46,711 bases of DNA from Bdellovibrio sp. ZAP7 (GTDB lineage Bacteria; Bdellovibrionota; FAC87; UBA2466). Shown here in pieces: positions 1-7,949 of the stretch (positions are counted from its first letter, which is position 1; every line of letters begins with the position of its first letter). Under the pieces are notes generated by a model that was not told where the DNA came from, searched no databases, and saw nothing but the letters and a program-made list of their open reading frames with translations. The DNA lies in the NCBI GenBank assembly GCA_945878405.1, contig CAMCTJ010000015.1, positions 1 to 46,711 of the forward strand, written 5' to 3'. A program made the position numbers and the translations under genes.

Positions 1-79
1 TGGGAAATTATCTCTTTGGACTTATTTACTTGTCCTTAAGTTCGCTTGAATCAGCGAGCCATAGTCTCGGCTTGCACCA

Positions 80-535
80 CTAAAATGTTTCCGGACAATA
101 CTTCCCGATGAGAGACATCAGGGTAAAAGCAGCTCCGCCAGCGCGTTCCTGCTTTGGGGTTCCACAACTACCCGTTGCGTAGAGAAGGACCTCGGCTCCC
201 GAGGAATCAAGACCATAGATCTTCGTGGATGGAAGGTCACAGATGATATTGGGTGTTTCAGTCAGTTCTTCTTGTTTGGCTTTTGAAACAACCGCTTCAA
301 GCGAGGTGTTTCCCAAAATGTGACGGTTCTCAGTAATCGTCTTTCCGGAGAATTGGTATTCGATCTCTACTCTGTCGCGGTAGAGTTTGCAGGTTTCCTT
401 AAAGAAGTAATCGTCTGGGACATATCCTGGCGAATTTATTTTAACCAAGAGCGGTTTCTGATCGTTTTGTCCCAACGAGGGCAGGCAAATGAGGGAACTG
501 AAAAAAAACAGTGACAGAATTATGAAGTGTGGCAT
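80..535 (-). CDS. Small secreted protein of unknown function
   Basis: A 151-residue protein I do not recognise. Residues 1-22 form a Sec signal peptide (short polar start, hydrophobic core rich in F and L, cleavage near SLGQ). The mature part is about 128 residues with four cysteines (49, 99, 114 and 147), which could form two disulfides in the periplasm. The ATG is well supported: an AGGAGG ribosome binding site lies about 7 nt upstream. The gene is followed on the same strand, toward the window edge, by 79 bases in which I see no gene. It lies just downstream of another secreted gene in the same orientation (gap about 100 nt), so the two may be co-transcribed. No catalytic motif is visible. 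Confidence 0.7.
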   Translation of the reverse strand: MPHFIILSLFFFSSLICLPSLGQNDQKPLLVKINSPGYVPDDYFFKETCKLYRDRVEIEYQFSGKTITENRHILGNTSLEAVVSKAKQEELTETPNIICDLPSTKIYGLDSSGAEVLLYATGSCGTPKQERAGGAAFTLMSLIGKYCPETF

Positions 536-634
536 TTACGACCTCCTATCGTTTCTAGCAAGTGCATTTCCTCTGCTAACCATAAGCTGAGGGTCGCGAC
601 TTCGAACCTCGTCCCCCGCTCAAAATTAATCCCT

Positions 635-1225
635 TCAATAAATCGGAATGGCCCCCGGTTGGCAGTTATACCACCCGTAAACGCTTTCGCCGTCGAGATA
701 GACGCTCTGAAAGTCTTTCATGCAAGGATAACTACTCATGCAAAATGCCCCAGGAATTTCTGTGCTGTCGATTCCATAATCGGCACAAGCAGAGAGGCTC
801 AGATCTTTCTTACTAAACAGTCGCCTTCCTGACGGACACAACTCATCTTTCACATTCTTTACCACACAGCCGATCATAGTCGGGTCTTCTTTGTCAGACG
901 GGTCATCAGACGAATTACTGAGAATGGGGCGGGCACCTGGATAGCAGTTGTACCAGGAAAACAAAGTATCTCCTTCTGAATAGGAGCTCGTTTGATCCTT
1001 GTAGCAACCTTGAGGGCTCTTACAGTAGAGCCCCGAGATTTCCAAAGCATCATCGCCATGAAGGACACAAACGTTGAGTCGTGAGTCAAGAGTGCTCACT
1101 AACCTGCGGCTGGATTCACAGCTGAAGTCCAGAACATTTTTTATAATACAGCCATCATTAGCATTAGAATTATTGGTTATGAGAAAAACGAGAAGGCTTA
1201 GACTCATGAGCAAGTGTTTTTTCAT
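635..1225 (-). CDS. Secreted protein with two copies of a six-cysteine module
   Basis: This 196-residue protein has a signal peptide (residues 1-23, cleavage near NANDG). The mature part is two copies of one module, about residues 25-100 and 119-196. Each copy opens with GC(I/V)(I/V)KNV and closes with WYNC.PGA.PI. The cysteines are at 26, 36, 53, 68, 74 and 94 in the first copy and 120, 130, 147, 162, 168 and 188 in the second. The spacing (10, 17, 15, 6, 20) is identical, so each module probably folds around three disulfides. The linker (about 101-118) is acidic and Ser/Pro-rich. A GAGGAATC ribosome binding site sits just before the ATG. I do not recognise the family; an extracellular binding, structural or inhibitor role is possible but unproven. 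Confidence 0.75.
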   Translation of the reverse strand: MKKHLLMSLSLLVFLITNNSNANDGCIIKNVLDFSCESSRRLVSTLDSRLNVCVLHGDDALEISGLYCKSPQGCYKDQTSSYSEGDTLFSWYNCYPGARPILSNSSDDPSDKEDPTMIGCVVKNVKDELCPSGRRLFSKKDLSLSACADYGIDSTEIPGAFCMSSYPCMKDFQSVYLDGESVYGWYNCQPGAIPIY

Positions 1226-1255
1226 CGATGATTCCTCTTTTAAAAAAATTTCCCC

Positions 1256-1310
1256 CTGAAACCAAACTGCAAAAGTGAAACCAGTTTCAGACCGCTTCTC
1301 TTAAAGAGAA
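1256..1310. promoter_or_regulatory. Palindromes in divergent intergenic region
   Basis: The 203-base gap between two divergent secreted-protein genes holds two inverted repeats. CTGAAAC at 1256-1262 pairs with GTTTCAG at 1284-1290. A perfect 15-nt palindrome, TTCTCTTAAAGAGAA, lies at 1296-1310. Such symmetry is typical of dimeric regulator sites in divergent promoter regions. I could not place convincing -35/-10 boxes for either gene here, so the role is a guess. Confidence 0.25.
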
Positions 1311-1428
1311 AGAGAGAACTTTAATCGCAGTTTGCAAGTTTCCAAGGCATTCCGAAATGTTTTTTCTTCTTTGGGAGCGCCGGTTATTTGGCCATCCTCT
1401 TGCAGTTCACTTTTCTTGAGGTGAACTT

Positions 1429-2340
1429 ATGTCAAAAAAAATATTAAATATGTTTCTTTTCTTGGCTGCACTAAACGGTGGAGCCCAAGCAGCGGAGCGA
1501 ACGATCGTGATAGAAAACCCCACCGATAGAGGGGTCTACATGGCCTACTCGGTGGAATCAGCAGACGAGATCATCAGTGAAGGATATTGGCATGCTCTGC
1601 CAAAAGACGAAAACACTCTCACTGTTACTGGAGATGGACAAATATCTCTGCGACTCAACTTTGATGAGGATACCAGTAAGCCATTGAATCTTCCGGGAAC
1701 AGAAAGGTGCGGGAGCCTTACCGAAAAATTCAAATCGATTGAGAATAAAACGGGTTCACCGAAAGTCATTCTTTATAGTGGTGACGGAGATCTGGACGGG
1801 TATGCCACAAAAAAGGAAGGGAAGGACTGTGCAGAAGCTGGTGGCGTCTTACTCACCGGATTTCACGAAGCCGTTCGTTGCAGTTCTGGTGTTTCGGGAG
1901 AAATGTGTTTTCCTTTTAGCATCGTAGATACCCATCCCGCTCAAAGCATGTATGTCGATGCTTGCAACCATACTGAGTTCTCAGGAGTCTACTTAGCCGT
2001 AAGGTTCTTTGAAGAAAACGAATGGAGGTCTGCAGGCTGGTATGAAGTTAAGAAAAACCAGTGCAAAAAAGTAGGCCCTTTCCCAAGCGAGAAACCTGTC
2101 TACGCAGTGGCAACCACTTCGAGTTATGAAGCGGACTATAAAGAATGGACCCCTGACGGTGAAAAAATCGCTAGCTGTATGAATCCCAAAACGGGTTTTA
2201 CCTATGCGGAAAAAGCGGATGGCTCTTGCGAAGCAAGAGAAGCTATTCCCGCAGATGCACCTACTTACGAGAAAATAACCTTTGGGCAATTAACCGAAGC
2301 TGGGTTTCGAGGGGTCGCTGAATTTAATATTCACCCCTGA
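1429..2340 (+). CDS. Secreted DUF1036-like protein, apparently duplicated
   Basis: A 303-residue exported protein; the signal peptide covers residues 1-22 (cleavage after AQAA). The C-terminal part (about 177-290) has the pattern of DUF1036 proteins: a Cys-Asn start (CNHT), then VYLAVRF, W.SAGWYEV, and a following Cys with an aromatic-rich stretch. An N-terminal stretch (about 24-75) looks like a weaker copy: IENPTDRGVYMAYS followed by ISEGYWHALP, without the cysteines. A Cys-rich central segment (94-160) joins them. The function of DUF1036 is not known to me. A TGAGGTGA ribosome binding site precedes the ATG. The gene converges on the next one with only 3 bases between the stops, and no terminator is visible there. 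Confidence 0.7.
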   Translation: MSKKILNMFLFLAALNGGAQAAERTIVIENPTDRGVYMAYSVESADEIISEGYWHALPKDENTLTVTGDGQISLRLNFDEDTSKPLNLPGTERCGSLTEKFKSIENKTGSPKVILYSGDGDLDGYATKKEGKDCAEAGGVLLTGFHEAVRCSSGVSGEMCFPFSIVDTHPAQSMYVDACNHTEFSGVYLAVRFFEENEWRSAGWYEVKKNQCKKVGPFPSEKPVYAVATTSSYEADYKEWTPDGEKIASCMNPKTGFTYAEKADGSCEAREAIPADAPTYEKITFGQLTEAGFRGVAEFNIHP

Positions 2341-2343
2341 CCC

Positions 2344-3579
2344 CTAGTTCGCGTGCTTCGCAGTGTACTCGTGAACCAATTGGAAGGTATCTCCCAATTT
2401 ATCGATGGACTCGATGCCGCCGGTTTTGGAAATGACCCGGAAGAAAAGCTCTGCTGAACCCTCTTTGAGTTCTTCAGAGATTTTCTTCCGGTAATTATTA
2501 CAGCCCTCTTGCGTGGATGGCATTAGTTGTCTTTGTTCAATCCGTTCGTATCGGGGAAGGCTGTCGGCGCTCAGAGTCACCTCTTCTTTAATCCAGTGCT
2601 CGATGGTGCAGCCAGTGCCGACTTCTTCTTCGTTTGCTTTAAACAGGGTGCAGGAATAGGTCTCTGTTTTTGCATCCTTCTCGGACACCAACTCACATTT
2701 TCTCATTGTATTATCTCCACCGCCTGAGATTTTGGCCGAGCGTGCATTCGGATCATGAAACAGAAGAATATTATCGATATGCTCGGGTTTGACTGACTCA
2801 TCAGGAGCATTGAAAGGTTTGCTCTCAACTAGGTTCTCCTTTGTCTCTCCATTCCAAGAAACGGTTTTCGATTGTCCTGAGTATTCTAGTTCGTAAGCCC
2901 CCGTCTGGTTTCCTTCGGGCATTTCGACTGCTTTCTCGTCTGTCTCATTGGCTTGATAGACATGGGAAAGAAGAAAAGCATCTGCAAAATCTTTTTCTTC
3001 ATTAAAAAGGCCTGCTTCTCGCATCGCCTTAAAGAATTCGGTGGCTTTATCGGTATCTAAGTCCGCGAGTAGGTTCTTCTTAAATTCTTCGCATTCTTTC
3101 GGGGTATTTTTGTGATCAAAAATGATTGCTTCGGTCCGAGTATAACGAAGATCATCTTTAATATTCCAAACGATCCCCTCGACGAAAAGCTTCTTAATCC
3201 CACACTTTGTTTTTTCATCCACCCAGGTTTCTTTGGCTAGGGGCGTGCATTCTAGTTTGATGGAAAGCATTTTGCTGGTTCCTTCGCAAAGGCGAGGAGT
3301 ATCGGATCCAGCACCCATGATAGTCGCCGAAGGGCTTTTGGGATCATGAAGCATGTAAATCGGAGCAAAGTGAGGAGGCGTTCCCACCTTTTTAAAATCA
3401 AAACCATCAACACCTGGCTTGTGTTTTGGATCATCTCGAAAAACAGTCCATAAGTCTGTTCCGACGTAAGACAATTTATAATTGCCTGAAAGACCTTGGC
3501 CCATCGGGCTAGGACTGGCAAAAAGACCGGGACTCAGCCCTAAAACAAGCAGCAATAGACGTGTAAGACAGCTTCTCAT
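2344..3579 (-). CDS. Secreted protein with duplicated ~180-residue domain
   Basis: A 411-residue protein with a signal peptide (residues 1-21). Two related domains are visible: copy 1 at about 32-211 and copy 2 at about 227-410. Matching landmarks are GNYKLSYVG / GAYELEYSG at the start, MLHDPKSPSATI.G.G / LFHDPNARSAKI.G.G in the middle and LLSHVYQA / QLVHEYTA at the end. Four cysteines align (98, 111, 126, 163 with 295, 310, 324, 360), suggesting two conserved disulfides per copy. The family is unknown to me and I see no catalytic motif. A GAGGT site precedes the ATG, and a TTGACT/TACATT promoter lies just upstream. The gene is the third in a row in this region that arose by internal duplication. 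Confidence 0.72.
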   Translation of the reverse strand: MRSCLTRLLLLVLGLSPGLFASPSPMGQGLSGNYKLSYVGTDLWTVFRDDPKHKPGVDGFDFKKVGTPPHFAPIYMLHDPKSPSATIMGAGSDTPRLCEGTSKMLSIKLECTPLAKETWVDEKTKCGIKKLFVEGIVWNIKDDLRYTRTEAIIFDHKNTPKECEEFKKNLLADLDTDKATEFFKAMREAGLFNEEKDFADAFLLSHVYQANETDEKAVEMPEGNQTGAYELEYSGQSKTVSWNGETKENLVESKPFNAPDESVKPEHIDNILLFHDPNARSAKISGGGDNTMRKCELVSEKDAKTETYSCTLFKANEEEVGTGCTIEHWIKEEVTLSADSLPRYERIEQRQLMPSTQEGCNNYRKKISEELKEGSAELFFRVISKTGGIESIDKLGDTFQLVHEYTAKHAN

Positions 3580-3599
3580 ACAACCTCAATTCTGGCGGT

Positions 3600-3628
3600 A
3601 ATGTAGCCGCTTTGACGCTTAGAGTCAA
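3600..3628 (-). promoter_or_regulatory. Sigma-70-type promoter for the 2344-3579 gene
   Basis: On the minus strand, TTGACT (3623-3628) and TACATT (3600-3605) are separated by exactly 17 bases. Transcription would begin about 13-15 nt upstream of the ATG at 3579. The -35 box faces and overlaps the oppositely oriented promoter for the gene at 3670, giving the symmetrical core TTGAC-N7-GTCAA. Confidence 0.6.
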
Positions 3629-3640
3629 ATAAAGTATTAT
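3612..3640 (+). promoter_or_regulatory. Sigma-70-type promoter for the 3670-4407 gene
   Basis: TTGACG (3612-3617), a 17-base spacer and TATTAT (3635-3640) form a near-consensus promoter. The predicted start is near 3647, giving a leader of about 23 nt with no clear ribosome binding site. A second AT-rich TATAAT (3650-3655) follows but lacks a matching -35. This promoter and the minus-strand one physically overlap, so the two genes probably compete for polymerase. Confidence 0.55.
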
Positions 3641-3669
3641 AAAAAAGAATATAATAAAATCTGATATTT

Positions 3670-4407
3670 ATGAGTATTAAAAAGGCGGTCGAAAAAATCA
3701 ATGAAGGGGGGGGGCTCCTCGTATTTCCTTTGGATAACCGACCCGATCCCCAGTCGCTTTGGTCGAAGCTCTACCCCAAAAGTGAAATGCGGTGGGAGTG
3801 GGATACATCGGGCGACGATAGGGTGGTCAGACTGTGGCATCTTCGGACAGAGCTCTCCTTATGCAAAAAGGTCGTTTATACCAAGTGGTTTAGGGGAAGG
3901 GCGACTTTCTTTTCCCTTCCTGTTTTTCAGGCCCTTTTAGTAGAACTTGCCTTTTTAAAGGAAAGCACGCGGTCTTTACCCGAGGCTGCTCGGACGGTTT
4001 TAAGAGTGTTGGAGGAGGATTCTCCCTTAAGCACCAAACAGCTTAAGAAAGAAACGGGACTCAAGGGAAAAGACCAAGAAAGTGCTTATAACAAAGCTTT
4101 GAAAAGTCTTTGGGAGCGAGGTCTTATCGTCGGATTTGGGGAGGTAGATGATGGGGCTTTTCCCTCATTGGCTATTGGAGCAAGCCAGCTTCTCTTTGAC
4201 GACTTATGGGAAGAGGCTAAGAGCCTAAGTCCTGTTAAGACTGAGAAAATTCTGAACCAGCTTTTTCAAGCGCAACCTCTCTTTAAGAAGGAATTTGAAA
4301 AAATAAAGAAGGGACTTTCTGGGTCTTTCATCTCTTCGAAAAAGGGCGGTAAAAAAAACGGGTTTGTCTTAGGAAAAGATCTTTTCCTACCGCCCCAAGA
4401 CTCCTAG
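3670..4407 (+). CDS. AlkZ-related winged-helix protein
   Basis: This 245-residue protein resembles the AlkZ-related family, short relatives of the AlkZ/YcaQ DNA glycosylases that open interstrand crosslinks. Matching landmarks are an N-terminal 'NEGGGLLVFPL..PDPQSLW' region (about 11-32), a central W/R-rich stretch with KVVYTKWFRGRATFFSL (about 67-83), and a helix-rich segment that looks like a winged helix (about 105-155, LSTKQLKKETGL). The C-terminal 40 residues are Lys-rich. The glycosylase catalytic motif of true AlkZ cannot be confirmed, so repair activity is not claimed. There is a G9 run at codons 13-15 which could cause frame slippage. There is no good ribosome binding site before the ATG. 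pyrG follows after 114 bases with its own likely promoter. Confidence 0.55.
   Translation: MSIKKAVEKINEGGGLLVFPLDNRPDPQSLWSKLYPKSEMRWEWDTSGDDRVVRLWHLRTELSLCKKVVYTKWFRGRATFFSLPVFQALLVELAFLKESTRSLPEAARTVLRVLEEDSPLSTKQLKKETGLKGKDQESAYNKALKSLWERGLIVGFGEVDDGAFPSLAIGASQLLFDDLWEEAKSLSPVKTEKILNQLFQAQPLFKKEFEKIKKGLSGSFISSKKGGKKNGFVLGKDLFLPPQDS
3706..3714 (+). repeat. G9 homopolymer near the start of a gene
   Basis: Nine consecutive G residues lie 37 bases into the coding sequence at 3670. They encode most of the EGGG stretch. Poly-G tracts of this length are classic slippage sites in phase-variable genes. Gain or loss of one base would shift the frame after about 15 codons. Confidence 0.8.
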
Positions 4408-4468
4408 TCTGTAACTGTCTGAAACCATGAGATAATTAAAGAGGTTAGTGAAAACGGTGGAAAGGGTT

Positions 4469-4496
4469 TTGAGAGAAAAACCGGGAGTGGTAATCT
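4469..4496 (+). promoter_or_regulatory. Possible promoter for pyrG
   Basis: TTGAGA (4469-4474), a 16-base spacer and TAATCT (4491-4496) would place a transcription start about 20 nt before the pyrG ATG. It is an imperfect match. No pyrG-type attenuator with an initial run of C or G is evident. Confidence 0.35.
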
Positions 4497-4521
4497 AAAG
4501 TCCAACAGAGATAATCCAGCG

Positions 4522-6204
4522 ATGAAAACAAAATATATTTTTGTAACGGGTGGAGTTTTAAGCTCATTAGGAAAAGGGCTGAGTTCCGCCTCTCTTGCAG
4601 CTCTTCTTGAAAATCGCGGACTAAAAATCACCCTCATGAAAATGGATCCTTACCTCAATGTGGATCCGGGGACGATGAATCCTTTCCAGCACGGTGAAGT
4701 GTTTGTTACAGAAGATGGAGCCGAAACAGATCTCGATTTAGGTCATTACGAACGATTCACCAATGTTAATTTAAAACGCGAAAACAGCATCACGGCTGGC
4801 CAAGTTTATGAAACAGTGATCGCCAAAGAACGACGTGGGGAGTTTCTTGGAGGAACGGTTCAAGTCATTCCGCACATCACCGATGAAATTAAAGAACGGA
4901 TCAAGCGGGTTTCTAAAGATAAAGAAGTAGCTATTATCGAAATTGGCGGCACGGTTGGAGATATTGAATCTTTGCCATTTCTAGAAGCTATCCGCCAATT
5001 CCGATTTGATGTGGGCGAGGAAAATGTGTGTTTTATTCACCTGACGTTAGTTCCCTTTATGGGGACTTCAGGGGAGTTGAAAACCAAACCCACGCAGCAC
5101 AGTGTCCAGAAATTGAGAGAAATTGGGATTCAGCCTGATTTTCTTTTGTGCAGAACTGATCGCATTTTGCCCCCGGATATTCGGGCAAAAATTGCTCTCT
5201 TTTGTAACCTTCAAGCAGACAGAGTTGTTACTGCAAAAGATGTAAAGCATATCTACGAAGTTCCTCTGGTGTATTACGAACAAGGACTCGATGAAAAAGT
5301 TTGCAAACGGCTTGGACTTAAAACGAAGAGTCGTGGTGTGGAGAACTGGGCAAAAATTGTACAAACCCTAACTTCGCCGAAACACGGACCGATTGAAATT
5401 GGAATTGTTGGAAAATATGTCGATCTCACTGAGTCTTATAAGAGTGTCTCGGAAGCTTTAGTGCACGGAGCGATTGCAAATCACTGTCAGATAAACTTGC
5501 GCTATATCGATTCAGAAAAACTAGAAAAGGCTGACAACCTCGATATCTTAAAGGGTCTTTCCGGAATACTGGTTCCAGGAGGTTTTGGAAATCGAGGAGT
5601 CGAAGGAAAAATCAAAGCTATTCGATATGCGCGAGAAAATAAGATTCCCTATTTCGGAATTTGTATTGGACTTCAATTAGCGATTATTGAGTACGCACGG
5701 CACGTGTGTGGTCTATCAAAAGCTACTAGTCGCGAATTTTCTACCACTGGGGAATTTGTCATTGATCTCATGGAAGACCAACGGCGTTTAGAAAAGGTCG
5801 GCGGAAGCATGCGGTTAGGTTCTTACCCGTGCAATTTAATGCCTAACTCGCAAGCATCGAAAGTCTATGGAAAGAATAAGATTGTTGAACGTCATAGGCA
5901 TCGTTACGAATTTAACAACCACTACAAAAAGATTTTAGAAGAGGGCGGAATCACTTTTTCAGGAATGAATCCCGACAGTGGCTTAGTGGAGATGATGGAA
6001 ATCACCAAGCACCCCTGGTTTGTAACTTGTCAATTTCATCCAGAATTTAAATCAAAGCCCTTTTTGCCTCACCCGCTTTTTGTCGGATTTGTAAGAGCGG
6101 CTCTCCAGATGTCCGCTACAAAAAGCAAAGAAGGAAAAACGAAATCTATTCCCATGAAGAAAAAAAGCCCCTTCCGAGCCGAAGCTCGAAAGGGGCTTGC
6201 TTAA
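4522..6204 (+). CDS. pyrG: CTP synthase
   Basis: CTP synthase makes CTP from UTP, ATP and glutamine, the last step of pyrimidine nucleotide synthesis. At 560 residues it has the full two-domain form. The N-terminal amidoligase (about 1-270) starts with [14 protein letters not shown] (nucleotide-binding loop) and contains [14 protein letters not shown] and [10 protein letters not shown]. The C-terminal glutamine amidotransferase (about 290-530) has the nucleophile Cys381 in FGICIG and the His506/Glu508 pair in CQFHPEF. The last about 25 residues are a Lys-rich tail. The final codons overlap a strong hairpin that acts as terminator for the convergent minus-strand operon. The ATG has only a weak ribosome binding site. 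It is a housekeeping gene. Confidence 0.97.
   Translation: MKTKYIFVTGGVLSSLGKGLSSASLAALLENRGLKITLMKMDPYLNVDPGTMNPFQHGEVFVTEDGAETDLDLGHYERFTNVNLKRENSITAGQVYETVIAKERRGEFLGGTVQVIPHITDEIKERIKRVSKDKEVAIIEIGGTVGDIESLPFLEAIRQFRFDVGEENVCFIHLTLVPFMGTSGELKTKPTQHSVQKLREIGIQPDFLLCRTDRILPPDIRAKIALFCNLQADRVVTAKDVKHIYEVPLVYYEQGLDEKVCKRLGLKTKSRGVENWAKIVQTLTSPKHGPIEIGIVGKYVDLTESYKSVSEALVHGAIANHCQINLRYIDSEKLEKADNLDILKGLSGILVPGGFGNRGVEGKIKAIRYARENKIPYFGICIGLQLAIIEYARHVCGLSKATSREFSTTGEFVIDLMEDQRRLEKVGGSMRLGSYPCNLMPNSQASKVYGKNKIVERHRHRYEFNNHYKKILEEGGITFSGMNPDSGLVEMMEITKHPWFVTCQFHPEFKSKPFLPHPLFVGFVRAALQMSATKSKEGKTKSIPMKKKSPFRAEARKGLA
6157..6198 (-). terminator. Intrinsic terminator inside the 3' end of pyrG
   Basis: Bases 6165-6173 pair with 6190-6198 (AAGCCCCTT / AAGGGGCTT) and 6175-6178 with 6185-6188, interrupted by one mismatch, with a small CGAA-type loop closed by a C-G pair. 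Read on the minus strand the hairpin is followed at once by a run of six U. It therefore terminates the lepB-to-DsbA-like operon, whose last stop is at 6215. On the plus strand no U run follows directly, so pyrG may not use it efficiently. Confidence 0.8.
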
Positions 6205-6214
6205 GTTTCTCCTC

Positions 6215-7222
6215 TTATCCTTTTTTAAGAGCGCGGTCGATTTTCTCTTTGAAGCGCTCGAAAGGCTGAGCTCCTTGAATGAGAACTCCATTAACTACAA
6301 ATGATGGAGTAGCGGAGATTCCCACTTTCTCGCCTTCTTTACGACTGGTTTCGATCTTCTCCATGTGCGCTTTTTTGTCATAGCACTCAGCGAACTTGGC
6401 AGCATCGAGTTGCAATTTTTTTGCATACTCTTTCAGATCGGCGTCTTCCAGTTTGGCTTGATTTTCAAACAGCATATTATGCATCTCCCAGAACTTTCCT
6501 TGGTCATTGGCACAGCTAGATGCCAATGAAGCGGGAAGGGCTCGTGGGTGATTGGGGAGTGGCAAGTGGTGAAACACTATACGGACTTTTTCTGGTCCAT
6601 ATTCTTGCTTGATTCGCTCCAATGTCGGAACGGCTCGAGCACAGAAGGGACATTGAAAATCCGAAAACTCAACAATCGTCACGGGTGCTTTATTGCTTCC
6701 CCAAGTAGGTTGGCCTTCAACTGAAACAGCCACTTTTGGAGATTCAGGTTCTGTTACTAAAAGTTTTACTTTCGCAGCTTCCCTGAGTTTGGCGACATAC
6801 TGTTGTTGTTTTTCAAATTTTTGTCGGAACTTAAGATATTCTTTTACGTCTTCTTTTTTAATTCTTTTGTCAGTTAAAGACAGACCCTTAGAAGCAAGGA
6901 AATCAGTAATTTCTTTATCGGTGATTTCAGCTGCAGCTCCTCCCCCAGCTTCTTTTTCAAGCAGTTGTTCTCGAGACAAGTTCTGCTTTTTTGCTTCCAT
7001 TTCTAGGATCTTTTGATCCACGTACTCGTTAATGGCTTGTTCTTTAGTTCGGTAAGCTTCTTCTTCTAAATCAAACAAACGTGTTTTAACTTGAGCAAAA
7101 GCTTCCGAAGCTTTTACTTTCACCCCGTTAAATTCAGCAACAACGGGATCGCTTCCCCCGCCGGTACAGCCGGTCAGGATTAAGACGGTTAATGAAAAGA
7201 ATCCAATAAGTGTGTGTAACAT
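6215..7222 (-). CDS. Lipoprotein with SurA-N-like and DsbA-like thioredoxin domains
   Basis: A 335-residue exported thiol-disulfide protein. The N-terminus is a lipoprotein signal with lipobox LTGC (Cys19), so it is probably membrane-anchored facing the periplasm. Residues about 25-150 are helical and charged, like the SurA N-terminal chaperone region (EFNGVKVKASEA, then INEYVDQKILEMEA). Residues about 170-330 form a DsbA/DsbG-type thioredoxin fold with active site CPFC (191-194) in VEFSDFQCPFC and the cis-Pro segment SATPSFVVNG. It may bind unfolded exported proteins and set or correct their disulfides, fitting the many Cys-rich secreted proteins nearby (inference). AGAGGAGA precedes the ATG. 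It is the last gene of a seven-gene operon, ended by the hairpin at 6157-6198. Confidence 0.85.
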   Translation of the reverse strand: MLHTLIGFFSLTVLILTGCTGGGSDPVVAEFNGVKVKASEAFAQVKTRLFDLEEEAYRTKEQAINEYVDQKILEMEAKKQNLSREQLLEKEAGGGAAAEITDKEITDFLASKGLSLTDKRIKKEDVKEYLKFRQKFEKQQQYVAKLREAAKVKLLVTEPESPKVAVSVEGQPTWGSNKAPVTIVEFSDFQCPFCARAVPTLERIKQEYGPEKVRIVFHHLPLPNHPRALPASLASSCANDQGKFWEMHNMLFENQAKLEDADLKEYAKKLQLDAAKFAECYDKKAHMEKIETSRKEGEKVGISATPSFVVNGVLIQGAQPFERFKEKIDRALKKG

Positions 7223-7274
7223 AGTCGATTTTCTCCTCTGAAGAATCTACAGATTCGATAAAGATTAGCGGTCT

Positions 7275-7949
7275 TTAAGAGATTTTGAAACTTTTTTTGA
7301 TGGAATCCGTCAAAGAGATCGCTGCGTTGTGCCATGTTAAACTGGGGACGTGTTCCTGAAGCGAAGTAAAGACGCTTTCTGATTGCCCGCAAGGACGAAT
7401 TCCCGAGAAGAATTTTTGTTGAGGAGAAAAGCAAACGGACAAACCATGAGAAGAGATTCCGTTTTGAAATGAAAGCCCAAAGGAAACTATTTTTTTTTCC
7501 TCTAAATAAATGCCGAAGGGATTTTCTCCCGTTTGCGCAGGTAATTGCCAGGCTTGGCAACACTCAAGGACTGCCTGTCTTAGGGTTTCAACAAAGCGTC
7601 GAGCTTCTTTTGTGCTAAATCCAATCGATTTCAAATTTACTATAGGATAAATCACAATTTGACCTGGGCCATGGTAAGTCCATTTACCTCCTCGAGAAAC
7701 TTGAGCCAATCCAACCCCATTTTCTCTCAATTGAGAGGGCGACCACAGTAAATCATCTTGAGACGCATTCCTGCCGAACGTAAAAGTCGGTGAGGGTTCC
7801 GAAACAAGAAGGAAAAAGTTAGAGGGGTTTTTTGTTACTTGGCTGATGAGATCTTGTTGCAAGAGCTCGAGTTCTTGCCAGTCAATCTGTTGCCGGATGA
7901 CCGTTGTGGCTTTTAAGGAGCGGCTTGTTTCTGAGCATTCTTGAAGCAT
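7275..7949 (-). CDS. lipB: Octanoyltransferase LipB
   Basis: LipB moves the octanoyl group from octanoyl-ACP to lipoyl domains, the first step of protein lipoylation in the cytoplasm. Family motifs are clear: RGGKWTYHGPGQIVIYP, the Lys loop (EEKKIVSFGLSF) followed by SSHGLS, and GIRPCG with the catalytic Cys. I start at ATG 7949; an in-frame TTG at 7958 is also possible. Either way the gene overlaps the preceding pgsA-like gene by about 70 bases, an unusually long same-strand overlap suggesting translational coupling. A T9 run (7490-7498; A9 in the mRNA) encodes the catalytic Lys region and could slip. No lipA is visible in this window. LplA can substitute for LipB in other bacteria, but none is seen here. 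Confidence 0.93.
   Translation of the reverse strand: MLQECSETSRSLKATTVIRQQIDWQELELLQQDLISQVTKNPSNFFLLVSEPSPTFTFGRNASQDDLLWSPSQLRENGVGLAQVSRGGKWTYHGPGQIVIYPIVNLKSIGFSTKEARRFVETLRQAVLECCQAWQLPAQTGENPFGIYLEEKKIVSFGLSFQNGISSHGLSVCFSPQQKFFSGIRPCGQSESVFTSLQEHVPSLTWHNAAISLTDSIKKSFKIS

Noticed and set aside
7189-7563. Open frame of 124 codons spanning the lipB to DsbA-like junction
   Set aside because: It overlaps the clear motifs of LipB in another frame and contains no domain of its own.
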